DNA from: Strigamia acuminata
Lineage: Eukaryota > Arthropoda > Chilopoda > Geophilomorpha > Linotaeniidae
NCBI GenBank assembly: GCA_949358305.1
Contig: OX442314.1
Location: 26,025,118-26,089,117 of the forward strand
Direction of reading: 5' to 3'
Length of the DNA: 64,000 bases
Shown here: positions 1 to 11,630 of the stretch, one piece after another
Layout of the letters: each line of letters starts with the position of its first letter
How positions within the stretch are numbered: the first letter of the stretch is position 1
Translations under genes and position numbers: made by a program
The notes under the pieces: generated by a model
Seen by the model: the letters and a program-made list of their open reading frames with translations, nothing else
Told to the model about the DNA's origin: nothing
Database searches by the model: none

Positions 1-660
1 ACTGTCTAAAAGCCACGAGTCGCTGCAGCCGAAGAAAAATTCTAGATGCAAGATTAAAAATAAAAAAAAAGTGTGCCTTTTTGTAGAATATTAAACACCT
101 TTAAATTGGAGGGCAGACAAGTGGAAAAAATTGGGCGACAAATCACAGCGTTGAATTTGGACAGCGAAAGAAAAAGCGAGAGACAAAATCCTTCGGTTTG
201 CGCAATTTATTCGTAGTCAGCGCACGGATCAGATATAAAAATAGAAAGTAAAAGGGAAGAAAAGACAGCCAAGAAAAACCAACCGGCACATAATAATTCC
301 AACTGTCACTGTTTTTACGTCGCATTAAAGTCACCACCTTCCATTCAGTCGCCCAAAATGTTGTGGATTTACATCCCTAGATGGCATTCGCTCGGAATCA
401 ATCTCCTACAAAGTGCCCAATTGACACTTTTATGCCATTTTAACAAGTCAATTGCATTCTTCCATTTGATTTGCAGCAGCGCAGCCCTTTACTCAACCCC
501 CTGCAATTAAAATTATTTCAATACCCCGTTTAATCAGCCTCGTTTTCGTCCAAACATTGTCACACATGTGCCTTTCCCCGCCCCAATTACAAAGAAACAT
601 TCACGGAATTGCAAATGTATATTCCAAATTAATTTTCTCCAGCTAATCTGCAAATTCCCA

Positions 661-780
661 ACTGCAGCGGGTCCCCAAGAAACTCGTCCCACAGATCGCG
701 GCTTGCAAGGCCTAATATATATCGCACTGCACGGTTCCGCCTTTGCAGTTCGCGACCACGCTAAGTGTCAAAAATAAGAA
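661..780 (+). mobile_element. 5S-derived SINE, 3' fragment (copy 3)
   Basis: It shares the 3' body CGTCCCACAGATCGCGGCTT and GGCCTAATA with the fuller copies at 19540 and 25750. The 5S-like head is missing. It ends in an A-rich AAAAATAAGAATAA tail. Confidence 0.7.
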
Positions 781-1804
781 TAAACTGCTGCCGTTGGGCT
801 GTTTGCTGGTTAAATTTGCGACTGCAGGACCAGAATTGTGTTTCTCAAGTACGGTATTCTTTATATTGCATTGCAGTGGCACTTCAACTTAGTAAACAAG
901 TCACACATCAAACCCGGTACTGGCACATTAAGTAAGGTGTCACTTTGCTTTAGCAAGTAAGCCTCTTATTAGTTCGGCTGTACGAGGCTCTGCGTGTGAC
1001 TAGCCAGGGAATAGTTGTTATGGATGTCAATGGTAATATCTAAAAAGCTTTTTGGGCTCGTGTCAAGAAATAAACACTAAGCAACACGTGAGGAGCTAGA
1101 CCACTATCTTCTTTAATTTTAGATGTACTAAATCTTACTCTCCTCAGCCATCACATGCCAAACTTAGGATAAATGCTGACACCATGGGAAATAATGGCGA
1201 GTTTTGGTCCAGCAGGATATTAAATTGAGTTCAAAGAGCCACTAAGAGGGTGCTTCTGATCGAAAAATACGATACATACGTAGAATTAAGACTAAAATTG
1301 ATGTCAAAAACTAAACACCGAACGAAAGAGCGAAAAAAACTAAACCAGAAATATTTAATTTAAATGTGTATACACCCTATATATATATATATATTTAAAT
1401 TATAGATTGCACATTATTTTAAATCAACGCCATCTGTTTGCAAGGCTGTTTACAATCGCTCTCAAAATACAAGTTAATGTCTTGCACATCTGGCTGTCCA
1501 CAAAATGTCTCAAGCACAAAATTACGTTAGCCCAGTAAACGTATTTTACTCACAGTTGTTTAAAACCAATAGCAACCTTAATAGTAAAACACCCTACAGT
1601 TCCTTTCACCCATGCAACTATAAAAGCTTTCGTAAACACTGGGTGCATTCAAAAAGTCAGTTTAAAATTGAAGTTAAACACATTTTACCATTTGCATACC
1701 TTGCAGATGCCCACAGCGACCAGATCGGCCACCATATTCAAGTTATTTCAAGAATCTCTCAATTAATCTGACTTAAAGCAGTGACTACGTTCACCCTCGA
1801 CATG

Positions 1805-2309
1805 AACGTATTATTTTAATGACGCGCTGCGATTGGTTGAGATCTATTGATGTTGGTTCGTTTCCTCAACGCACATTTTCTCAAAACGATGTTTCATTTT
1901 CTTCATTTCTTCAATTTCCCCCAAACTTAACCTTATTTGATTTTAGCAACTATTACTACGTTTACATGCATGCAATATTTTGAGTGAGGTGAAATATTCG
2001 GTGTGCACAACTGTCATGTAAACAGGGATGACAAGGATTATTCGAGTAGTGAATAATCCCTCGCAGAAGGTTGTTTAATTCGAGTGAACTCGAACTATTC
2101 TTATTGCGCATGCGCGCATCGCTTCCGGCACTTCCCCATTGGTCGAAAACCGAAAGTGATCACGAATTATTTCCTGCATGTAAACACAACAATTTGATTT
2201 TTACACCATTCAAAATATTCGATGCATGTAAACGTAGTATTAGACTGAACAGAGTATTTTCATCAATGCATCTCTGAACCAATTACAGCGCGTCATGAAA
2301 ATAATCGTT
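1805..2309. mobile_element. Inverted-repeat element with a second one nested inside
   Basis: The outer ends are about 40-bp inverted repeats with core ATGACGCGCTG and a CCAAT-box-like GATTGGTT. Inside, 1949-2245 has its own ends, TACTACGTTTACATGCAT and its inverse. No transposase frame is seen, so both are MITE-like. A relative of the inner element's right half is at 41281-41395. Confidence 0.65.
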
Positions 2310-3991
2310 ACTTTAAATGACATTTTTTTTAATGAAGCGAGTATCCATTCCCCGACTGTATTTGTAACTTTTCCGAGTGGAAGGTGCTTTGCAAGCAACA
2401 ACTTCAAACCCATGTGTGTAGCCTTCCATTGCTTGTCCTCTTATGACAGCAGTGAAATTGATCCATTGACCACTGACCGCTTGCAAACCTCTTAAAAGAA
2501 TTTCCAGCCAACAGGAGTTTCGATTGGACAAAGTTTGCAGAAAAAACATTTTCCCCGGCTCTTATTTTCACCTACGTTAGCTTTAGAGCTGGTCATTTCT
2601 CAGCGGATGGTGTCCAGTCACCAGAAAAACACCCGCGCGGGGACCGAAGAGTACTCGAGGGACTCTGGGAATCATTCAGCCAACGGCCCAAAGATGAGCA
2701 GGTAAAATTGAATGTCAGCCAGATTAATCTCCTAGCAGATGAAATGTGGCTCCCTCAACGACCACCACCTGACCTTTGACCACCTTTCCCACTACCAGCA
2801 CAAAGATATCTTTTTCCTTATACTTGCACTACTTCGCCTTTTATCAATCCATCAGTTTCTGATGTGCCAAAGAAACAGATGGAACGAGTCTCTGTCTGCG
2901 TTGGCATGGCAACCGAAAACAGTGGATGGAAAGAGTTCTTCACAACCAGGAGAGACACCAAGAAATGTTTAAAAATCAATGAAAAATGTTGAAAAAATAA
3001 ACTATACACCAGAATTAAAAAATAAAAAATAAAAAAAATTCCAAAATGGCTGAAGAAAAAAATTTAGAGTCTTGATTTGCAATAATTATTCATCGTTGTT
3101 CAATTATGCAAATTATTACATGAATGGTTGGCTGAAGATGGGCTGAACCCGTATGAGGAAATAAGCAATTTGGAGAATGCGCTTCGACGAGCGTTTGAGC
3201 AATTACTTGAAATATAATTGCCGCCCTTTTGCAAAATTGTCAATAAAGCTTAAAGAGCTATTCAGAAGCAGTTGGGGAAAAAATGAAGTGGTAAAGTTGA
3301 CATCAATTTTTTTTTAAAGATGTTATGGCAATGGATTTGGCTTTAAGCCTAACACTCATCCATTTGTTTCCATCTTACAAATCCAAAAGAACCAATTGTA
3401 TTTAATTCTTACGCATTCAAGCAATTCTATGCTCTAAATAAATGCAAAAAAAAAATACAAATTCTTTATCCACTTCATTTTTACTGCCGCGCTATTAATT
3501 TTTATCCCAAAGCCCCATTTCATTTTTACCACATAAAATCACATGAAATGTTTCCACCCCATTTAACCTTTAAATTGAATTTAAAAATAATGAGCTAACT
3601 ACATACAACATAACCAATACCTTGTGCAGAAAGTAGGATGAACCAACTGAAGATAACCAATGGCAAAATTACCATAGAGCAATATCAAATTAAACCGTTG
3701 TTTACAATGTCATACTGTCCATGTAATTAGCGGCGCAAAGATACGCTGTATACCTATCAGTTACATGCTTAACGCATACACAAACTACTGCAAAAGCATT
3801 TACCAAGAATGTTTTCATTAATCTATGCCGTATTTCACAATTTATACACCGTAATTACACACTCGTGTAATTTTATAGTGAACTCGGCGATCGACACGAA
3901 AACACAATTCGTTCACTCTTATTCGCAGAATTGATCCAATACTTCGCGAGTCCATTCATACGAAGTATCCATTTATTCAAACTAAGCTTAC

Positions 3992-4129
3992 CTGGTGCAA
4001 GATATCAAGTGTGACAGGATAGACCATGTGTTCAACTATGACCCTGAGAACTGTGTTGGGGCCACCCTGTGTTTCCGTCGAAGGAATCATCGTTTGTGCA
4101 GCTTGGAGCGCGGCTTGGGCTGATGCATG
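3992..4129 (-). CDS. PTBP1: PTBP exon: RRM1-RRM2 linker and start of RRM2
   Basis: This 138-nt exon (46 codons, phase 0 at both ends) has acceptor TTTCTCTTTCAG just right of 4129 and donor CAG|GTAAGC just left of 3992. It starts with AQAALQAAQ, the conserved helical linker after RRM1. It ends with VLRVIVEHMVYPVTLDILHQ, the beta1-alpha1 part of RRM2, which is close to the vertebrate form. The stretch between them is short and lacks the alanine-rich segment found in vertebrate PTBP1. The acceptor tract holds CUCU and UUCU motifs that PTB itself could bind, so autoregulation is possible but not shown. The next exon, expected to begin with a FSKFGTVLKI-like sequence, is not visible in 1-3991. The identity is very secure. 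Confidence 0.97.
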
Positions 4130-4620
4130 CTGAAAGAGAAACATCAACACCTTAGTCCAAACAATAAAACAGCGATCACACATTCATACAGAATCACAAT
4201 GCAAAATTTCCAGCATGGAACAAATCATGTGCACTAATAATTACCTACAAACGGGTTGCACATTGTTTTAACAGCTGTAACAACTCAAAATCGTTCACAT
4301 TTGAATACAAATATGGTTAATTAAAACCATCAATCCATATTCTAATGTACATAAACAAACCTCAGTGCTTCTTAATGCCGTGCACTTAATCATAGGGGAA
4401 ACTCTCAAGTCTGCATCCAACTTAGCGAAGTAATCAATCTTATTATGCTGTAAAACAGGAAGCTAGATAATGCAATCTTTTCTAATGTATTTAATCTTCT
4501 TAGAGCCAAGGGAACTGGCCAACGTCGACCCAATTTTTAAGACATAAACCTCAACTGAGCTGTTACAAGCAATGTGATGAAATACTGCAATTTGTTAATA
4601 CTCACAAATTGCAAACTTAC
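4130..4620 (-). other. PTBP intron, 491 bp
   Basis: This intron lies between the RRM1 exon at 4621-4767 and the RRM2 exon. GT-AG borders are clear and no repeat is recognised. Confidence 0.9.
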
Positions 4621-4767
4621 TGCATTGGAGTGCGTAGAATCGGTCTTGAGTTCCTTATGATTTGAGAACTGAACAAAGACACAGCGACCACGCAATTGGG
4701 CAGGGCAGTTTGTGAAGTAGTTGACCATTGTACTAGCAGAAGGTTCATCCACCATTTCGAGAAATGC
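4621..4767 (-). CDS. PTBP1: PTBP exon: second half of RRM1
   Basis: This 147-nt exon (49 codons) is phase 0 at both ends, with acceptor TTGTTTTAG and donor GCA|GTAAGT. It encodes AFLEM (the degenerate RNP1 strand of PTB RRM1), then STMVNYFTN (alpha2), then RGRCVFVQFSNHKELKT. The last stretch is the beta4 strand and C-terminal extension that is a hallmark of PTB RRM1. It continues KNQ from the exon at 5756-5905 without a gap and runs into AQAALQ of the exon at 3992-4129. Only PTBP-family RRM1 domains carry this FSNHKELKT signature. Confidence 0.97.
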
Positions 4768-5755
4768 CTAAAACAATAAAAATTACAATCAAATAAAATA
4801 TCACAATTTTAAAGCAGAAAACAACTAAACAGGTTAAAGGTGACAATTCATTAATGGCCAAAGTGATGGCCTTGTCACATGACGATTTATCGTTGCAATA
4901 TTTTCATCCTACCTGGTTTGCTAATGGAACTTTCAGGTCAGTAATCTGCAGCAGCCAGAATATTATTATCCCGTGGCTGGCATTGATTGATGACGATGAA
5001 TGGGCTTCCCATTCACACCAACAGAGTCCATCAGTTTTTACCAACCCCATACGAAGAAATAACCCTAGCAGAATGATTACAGACTCAATTACCCCACGAG
5101 GCAAAGAGGGAATAAACTTTCGCTCATGATGTATTGCTTGTTTTCAAATTTAAACATCTTCCTATTGTGCCAGGAATATTTGCGTGGTAATAAAAATGCC
5201 GAATCAGCATAAATGCAAGATAGTGGTGCCATTAAGTCCACCATACCACTTCCCAAACCCCTTCCTAGCTCCACCCTGTCGGATAACCTATCCAAAATTT
5301 TCACAAAAAATTCTAAAAAATGTATTAATACAAATGATCGTTAAATTCATAGGGCGGAACTCATTCCGTGGAGATGATTTCCTAATTCCAGTCGTTATTT
5401 AGCAGTATTAAGCCTAATACTGCTAATATAAAGTAAATAAACAGCAATAACATCATAAACAAAAGTAATTTACAGCCTTGTGCCAAACTTTTCTGCTTTA
5501 TTTCTTTTTTCTGCAACAAGTTTGACAATAGACTTTGGAAAATCATGATGTAATGCCCTTTGGCTGCGCCCACAATAACGCTTAGTTTGAATTTGTCATC
5601 AAGAAACCTTGCGCAAACTGTAGGATGATTACTACAGGACTTTATACCTGGCAGTGGTCATATGGAGCCCCAATTTATAACATTGGCACAACAGATGGTG
5701 CCATATTTGTACAAACAAATTTGGCACCAAGATGCTGTTCGTATCGTATTCTTAC
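4768..5755 (-). other. PTBP intron, 988 bp, splitting RRM1
   Basis: It splits RRM1 between KNQ and AFLEM, as in vertebrate PTBP genes. It contains a family B MITE at about 5370-5623. Confidence 0.9.
5370..5623. mobile_element. MITE, family B
   Basis: The left part has CCTAATTCCAGTCGTTATTT and TTAGCAGTATTAAGCCTAAT. The right end has ATCAAGAAACC then GCGCAAACTGTAG. Both match the complete copy at 13468-13752. The left terminus is eroded. Confidence 0.65.
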
Positions 5756-5905
5756 CTGGTTTTTCCCTTTCAGCACAAGTACATTGGTTACTCTGCCAAA
5801 AGGAACCCCTAGATGTATGATTTCAGCTTCCGTCACTTCATTCGGAATGTTCCGTATGTGGATAACACGCGATGGCTTCCCATTTTGACTTTTTTCCAGT
5901 TTCAC
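5756..5905 (-). CDS. PTBP1: PTBP exon: first half of RRM1
   Basis: This 150-nt exon (50 codons) is phase 0 at both ends, with acceptor CTTTATTTCACAG and donor CAG|GTAAGA. After a lysine-rich lead ([10 protein letters not shown]) it reads [11 protein letters not shown], the RNP2 strand of RRM1. It then reads [16 protein letters not shown] (alpha1) and [16 protein letters not shown] (beta2-beta3). The wording is nearly that of vertebrate PTBP1-3. Joined to the preceding exon it gives KKVK, matching the second basic cluster of the bipartite nuclear localisation signal known in vertebrate PTB. The intron on its left (4768-5755) contains a MITE of the TTAGCAGTATTAAGCC family. Confidence 0.97.
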
Positions 5906-6552
5906 CTGTGAAATAAAGAAAAAAAAGCAATTCATCAAGATCACGTTGTAATTCCGTAATCCAGCCTTCGCTGTTTGCTCGCACCCACTCTAACAACCGT
6001 TGAACGCAGCTGACGCCTTCCTACACCAATTAATCCGTACCAACATTTGCTCTGAAACATGTCTATTACATTTGAAAACGTCTCGTTCCCCTTGTCAAAA
6101 GAAAAAAGACGTTGGAAGTGCACCAAAGTAGCACCCTTTTCATGAGGGAATTACCGAGCCAGTTATTGCACCAGGTGTATGATCGAAAAGTTCCGACTTA
6201 ATTAGCGATCAGTGATCCAAAGAATAGCGAAAATAAATGGCGCACCTCGAGCTGTAAGCTCAATCAGACATGGGTACTTCGTTAAATCTGACCCATGTCA
6301 ATCAAACTCTTTCATGCCCACAAAGGTCGATCGATCAGCTTAGGTGTGCATTTATCATTTCACACACACCCTTACCCAAAGCTATTAACAACACAATACG
6401 CTCAATACAGCCACACCAAATAGAATGAGGGATCAGCATAATACCCATCACACTCTCTCTGCAAAAGCCAATCCATCACTTTTAACTGCAAACTCGTCAA
6501 AACTTAGTGCAACGGATAGGAAAATGTTGCCAAAGTCTAATTTCTCCCACTT

Positions 6553-6979
6553 AAGGTGGGTTCACACTTGTCTTCACACTAGTCTTCACACTAGACGCAA
6601 CGCAAGCTGCTTGAGTCCAAAAATTCATGACGTTGACGCCAATTCCTGCTTCAACTCCGAGTTGAAGTAAGCGACGCAACGCAAAGAAAGGTCTTGCGTC
6701 CAACCAATCACGATCGACTTCAACTCTCGTCGATTCACGTTTGGTTGGTGAGACTTTGCCACATGCAAACAGGCCGCCATTTTCAGATTCTGCAACTAGT
6801 TCTAGAACTAGATCCAATTCCAGGTTTCATTGAGACCATCTGATTGGCCAGACGCAGCATCAATTGTTGCAGCTCTGTTCACACGTGCCCTACAGTATGA
6901 ACAGACTCTGCGTTGCGTTTGATTACTTTTTCCTTGCGTTGCGTTGTCCCTAGTGTGAACACAAGTGTGAACCCACCTT
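6553..6979. mobile_element. MITE with AGGTGGGTTCACACTTGT ends
   Basis: The terminal inverted repeats extend inward to TTCACACTAG and ACGCAACGCAAG. The left arm has an extra copy of TCTTCACACTAG. The internal 330 bp has no transposase. Confidence 0.75.
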
Positions 6980-7822
6980 TACTGTATTCAAAAAGTGTTT
7001 AAAATTGCCTACTTCGATTTTCTTGAGAACAGCTCCTCTTTAAAGTCGAAAACAAATTTCAATTTAATAGAAAACGCGCTGAACAAAGTCCCTGTAGTGA
7101 AAAATCTTTCTTGAGCCTTCACATCCAATAGTGTGTTTCCAAATCTTTGCAATGAATTAGATATAAAATATCAGTGGGCTGTCAGCTGATTTTCACCTGG
7201 CTCACTGTGTTAACAATTGGCCCAGTGAAAGGTTTCAATAGGCCGCAGGTTCAAAAGGGTTTTTGCCCATAAAAACCGCTTCAAATTAAAATGCTAACCG
7301 AAGCTGATCGAGCATGCAACCAGTGACGCACCTGTTGAATTATTCATTCATCCCACTGTCAGGCGAAGCTTATTCTTCTCCGATGACATTCAATATTTTT
7401 TAAACTGAAATTGTACTGCGACATTCCATTTTTATTCAATTTTGCGTCCTTGTGAAATTAAACAATTCCGGATACGGCCGCTTTCTTCCACAAACATTAA
7501 AAAACAGAAGCCGCAGTCGCAATGTTACTTAAACTAAACAACCCCTTAAAACAACATTTATAAACAAGCAGTTTAACTTTTAAATGTAATTTTCGTATTT
7601 ATTGATTCGGCCGGCTTAATTTAGCTTCCCGCAACCCAACAGCAACAATGGCAGCCAAATAAGTCTGAATTAAAAATTTAAAGACGAAAACCGCATTTTA
7701 AACAAGATTTTTAAACTGCTTGTACCGATCTAACATTCCCAAAAGCATGTTTATTGCAGTTAAACACGCATTTGTGAATGTGCCTAGCATTTAGTCTAAA
7801 ACCATCGCTTCTCAAACTATAG

Positions 7823-7985
7823 GTGCGTTCAATTTGCGAAAGAAAAGACAAATCTTTCCTTTTGGACAACGAAAATCACGTAAAACACTTCATCCAAAAG
7901 AAGCTTTTGCAAAAGGTAGCAATCAAGTCACTTTTCTTCCTTTTGCATACATATGTACAGTCGCATTAAAAAAAACTGGACCCTC
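7823..7985. repeat. Interspersed repeat beginning GGTGCGTTCAATTTGCG
   Basis: The first 45 bases recur at 57533. Both copies carry paired AAATCTTTC and CTTTTGC words. Borders are uncertain. Confidence 0.5.
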
Positions 7986-9208
7986 ACTCTAGGCTGGCAA
8001 TTGAAATTGTGAGTAATTTCGTATTTTGCCACTAGGTTAAACACCAGACATCAACAGGTGTTAATACTTGTATACCCTTGTCTGCTAAACAAGTAGCGAA
8101 CTAGCACTAGTCCGTGGACCACCACTTTGAAAAGCGCTGGTCTAAATAACTTTTCCAATGCAGCTACCATAGTCTAACAAATTTCACCATAAAAGGTAGA
8201 TTTTTCTCATCATGCAGATTGTTCTGTGGCATAACATTCCCAGCAATAAAAAAACATGCAAACTGGATTTGTTTTCTGTCAATCGAGATAAACATCAACT
8301 TGTGCACGTAGCACATGATAATAACAGCTACTGAAACGTTTTATTGTGTAGTATAAAACATCACTCCATGTTTATGCTAAAATGTATGCAATAAAAAAAC
8401 CACGTTTATTTCTTATCATTGTTTTCATTTTTATTCTTGTCCCGAGACCCATCTTCTTGCCCAGAGTGATGCAACCAGCCCATCTTGCATTTTACGGCAA
8501 AAAATGTTGAATGGCCTCCCTGCTTTCATACAAACATGTATCCGAATTTCAAAGCTTCAGTATTGCACAACCAACAATTTCATGATTCAAGTGTGAATTA
8601 CGTGCAATGACAAATAACTTATCGTGCATTATCAAAACGATTTATTTCCTCCATACAGCTGAGACAGAAACACAGACGTGCATGTTTATAACTCATTATC
8701 CGAGAGAAAAACTGCAATTGTCTTGCCTAATGGATCACGCACGTGTGTGGAAATGTTTGCTTATCATTGTCCATCTCATTTAATAAAAGTAGTCAACCAA
8801 AAGTTGTTTGAGAAGAAAGATTAAGACAGCCCCAAACCCTTAATTTCAAACTTCGTCCAATGTGATTTATGATATTCAAATTATATTCATCATACCAAGC
8901 AACCAAGTACAATGAAACTGCTCATCATTTGCGAGCAAGTTTGAGGTTCATCAAGATCGCAGTACAACGCACGAAAGGATTTTACAAAAATCATTGTGCC
9001 AACTCTTTATTTCTAATGATCTCTTTTAAGAAAGAATTTACATTTTACTCAATTTGAAAATCCTACAGGGAGGACACGAAATCAAAATTCCTCCATGTGT
9101 TGTCCTGCCAACTTGGTGAACCGGCAAGTTTGATTGATTGATCGACTGGCAGTAAACGGTTTTAATGACCATAGCACAATTAATTAAAAAAAAGCATTTA
9201 ATCTAGTT

Positions 9209-9481
9209 CAGAGTTCGGCAACAGGCGGACCGCTGTGACGTTTTTCCCTCGGTTTCTTTGGTTTTTCAGTGGTTTTTTCCCTTGTTTTTCCTGATTTTTT
9301 AGGTTTTATTGGTATTTTTTGAGCTGTGAGTGTTTATTGGGGGGTTTATTTGGTTTTTAAGTGTTTTTTTTTCCGTTTTCTTAGGTTTTTAGTAAGGTTT
9401 TTAAGTGTTTTTTTTTTCTGGACCTCGATAAAAATTTTCAATAGTATCCGGACCCCACTTAAAATTACTTGCCGACCCCTG
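9209..9481. mobile_element. Non-autonomous hAT element (CAGNGGTCGGCAAC type)
   Basis: Ends are CAGAGTTCGGCAAC and TTGCCGACCCCTG. Flanking 8-mers atctagtt and gtctagtt match at 7 of 8 bases, as expected for a hAT target duplication. The interior is T-rich. It is the same family as 25973-26228. Confidence 0.85.
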
Positions 9482-9950
9482 GTCTAGTTTATCACTCTAA
9501 ACAGATATTTAACACATTTATTTCAACTACCGTACTGTTTAAATGAAAAATATTTTTTTGTGGAATTAATTACAATGTAGAAATCATTGAGATTGAAATT
9601 ATAAAAATAGATTGGGTATGGCCAACGCATAAAGAGAAGTTTCAATTTATGTCCTTAGTGACATCCCAGAGACTTCACCTATCCGGTGGAACTTCTTTCA
9701 GCATCAACATACAAGATTTGACTGCATTCATCATCTCACCAAAAGAAATTCATGCTTTTCAATTTTTTTTTCTTTCTGGTAAAATTTCCACATGTTCAAT
9801 CAGGTTTGAACCCGCATCACTTCAGTCGAAAGAAGTGCAGTAACAACCTTGTCACTGACGTCAGCACAAATGTGCAAAGAAGGTTATTCCTGTCTCCTAC
9901 TCAAAAATATTTCCTCACCCTAAATTGTATAATACAATAGATGATGACAA

Positions 9951-10008
<58 letters not shown>
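9951..10008. repeat. (AAT)n microsatellite
   Basis: About 19 near-perfect AAT units abut the MITE starting at 10007. Confidence 0.95.
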
Positions 10009-10009
<1 letters not shown>

Positions 10010-10178
10010 CATGTGTCTTCGATTCTAAGACACTTTTTTGAGCTTTTTTCCATATAAACATATCTAAAAACAGGGTGCGCTTTTCCAGAAAAGTCTTATT
10101 CAGATTTTCAGTTTTCTAGATAACCGAGTACATATAAACATATGGTAAATGACGTCTTAGAACCGAAGAAGTATGGTG
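10007..10178. mobile_element. Short MITE with ACCATGTGTCTTCG ends
   Basis: The ends are imperfect inverted repeats (CTTCGATTCTAAGAC left, GTCTTAGAACCGAAG right), and inside is a CATATAAACATAT pair. It is about 170 bp with no coding content. Confidence 0.6.
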
Positions 10179-10240
10179 TAATGATAATAACAGACCATAC
10201 CCAACTTTCCAGTAAGTAACAAATGACCCCAATGGCAAAA

Positions 10241-10392
10241 GCAACGAATCGCGATATAACGAATACCTAAGAATGGCTGGTTTGGTTGGCTGGCCATACA
10301 ACACCACGTTAAAAAATCTCGATCTAACGAAGTCTCGTCATAACGAATCGATTTTTCGGGCCCCTTGCGATTCGTTATAAAGAGTTTCGACT
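10241..10392 (-). mobile_element. pogo/Tigger-like MITE
   Basis: Read on the minus strand it starts CAGTCGAAACTC then TATAACGAA, the typical pogo-type end. It carries a central GGTGTTGTATGGCCAGCCAA that matches the copy at 30190-30351. A TA follows the end. Confidence 0.65.
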
Positions 10393-10672
10393 GTATTGAC
10401 AAATTTTACGAAACTTTATCATGGATCCAGCATTGCATTTGCACTTAAAACTGAGAAAATCATTGACAAATGTTACACACGTTTATCCCTTGAATTGCTC
10501 GGTGCGGCATTCACTCCCAAATTTTAGATTCCGCAGTAAGAATTTGATAAAGCGAAATTTTTTTAAAAATCAAATAAAAGGCTCTTGAATTGCATAGATT
10601 TGTTCTGCGTGATGTCTTCAAACCTTTAGTGTAGGTTGGAACAGCGCGCTAAACAATTTTTACTTTACTGAC

Positions 10673-10774
10673 CTTTTTAGCATCATTGTTGTTATCTGTA
10701 TGGTTTGGTTGAGGACTCATCGCTGTACCATTACTCACGGCACTCGATTGAGAAAGAAGTTCATCCGAGCCACG
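10673..10774 (-). CDS. PTBP1: PTBP exon: N-terminal RGSDELL segment with part of the NLS
   Basis: This 102-nt exon encodes 34 codons in phase 0. It begins RGSDELLSQSS, continues VSNGTAMSPQPNH and ends NNNDAKK. Vertebrate PTBP1 has KRGSDELF followed by a Ser/Asn-rich stretch and NGNDSKKFK, so position and content agree. Basic residues at the two ends correspond to the two halves of the bipartite NLS. The acceptor has a very strong pyrimidine run (TTTTCTG, ten T, GTAG) preceded by a TTTA microsatellite; the donor is AAG|GTCAGT. It contains one internal AUG (codon 19) that could start a shorter isoform. The exon needs an upstream phase-0 exon to supply a start codon; candidates are at 22185, 21078, 16771 and 14394. 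Confidence 0.93.
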
Positions 10775-10796
10775 CTACAAAAAAAAAACAGAAAAG

Positions 10797-10803
10797 AAAA
10801 AAA

Positions 10804-10834
<31 letters not shown>

Positions 10835-10836
10835 AA
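10797..10836. repeat. (AAAT)n microsatellite upstream of a PTBP acceptor
   Basis: About ten tetranucleotide units lie 23 bp outside the 10774 exon border. They extend the T-rich tract in the transcript. Confidence 0.95.
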
Positions 10837-11426
10837 GACAAATTAATTAAAACTGCAACTATAAGCCTGTTAAATTCAATTAACTCCACCCGTTTCTCTT
10901 TGATCGTTGGACCGAATGACCGCATCTATACTCTTCTTTCTCTTAATTCGATAAAGCACGTAGGAAAACGGGTTCCACACAAACCCCGAGATAAAATCAA
11001 ATTAAAATTACAACACAATTACAAAAGCTAGAAGGCGGCCTGGTGCTAGTGCACAACAAGGGTCGGAAAAAACTTCTCGCAAAACCGAGAGCGAATCACA
11101 AAATTCAATTTTCCTTCGCTCTTCTCTACGATGACACTCGGATTTATAGCTCGACTGCACTCTGCAAAATTCACTACTACAAAACAACATATTTTTGTAC
11201 AAAAAAAACCCTACACATATTTGTTTCATGGATGCTTCTTCCCCTCCCATCTCAACGACTAACATGTATCCAACAAACTTTCGATTGTAAAAATCCCAAT
11301 AAGTACGTCAAAGTTTCCGCTTTTCTGGTTGTAAGTGTCTAAAAACAGGATGGACAGCAAAAACCACCATCAAAAACTGCAAAAACAGAAACCCACAACG
11401 ACACTTAAACCACCACAACGTTGTCC

Positions 11427-11630
11427 TAACTCCTATTGGCTAAACCGGTTTACGCCTAACTGGGGACTGTGCTCTACTACGCGGAAAAGTAGTTCTGTTG
11501 ATTTCTTTTGGCAGGTAAACAAAAGTTTAGTTTTTTATTGGTTGTTTTGCCTAGTTAGATTACAATTCTGATGTTACGGGCTATTTTTTGTGCCACTACA
11601 CCAGTGAGATGGCTCAACCAATAGGAGAAT
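11427..11630. mobile_element. MITE, family A, ends worn
   Basis: Inner inverted repeats CTCCTATTGGCTAAACC and GGCTCAACCAATAGGAG match family A (42362-42787, 56916-57318). The outer TACTC ends are missing. Confidence 0.6.

Larger units (their letters stand above)
1..3991. other. PTBP intron (3' side), no exon seen
   Basis: In minus-strand sense this is intron downstream of the RRM2 exon. It holds a SINE 3' fragment (661-780), an AT dinucleotide run (1379-1394) and a nested inverted-repeat element (1805-2309). The remaining AT-rich sequence (1-660, 781-1800, 2310-3991) shows nothing I can name. No exon continuing RRM2 is present. Confidence 0.6.
5906..10672 (-). other. PTBP intron, 4767 bp
   Basis: It holds an inverted-repeat element (6553-6979), a hAT element (9209-9481), an AAT microsatellite (9951-10008), a short MITE (10007-10178) and a pogo-like MITE (10241-10392). 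The stretch 6980-9200 is AT-rich with no recognised feature except a GGTGCGTTCAATTTGCGAAA repeat at about 7823. Confidence 0.85.

Noticed and set aside
1-3991. Remaining RRM2, RRM3 and RRM4 exons of the PTBP gene
   Set aside because: I looked for a FSKFGTVLKI-type exon and later RRM motifs on the minus strand and saw none; they should lie left of the window.
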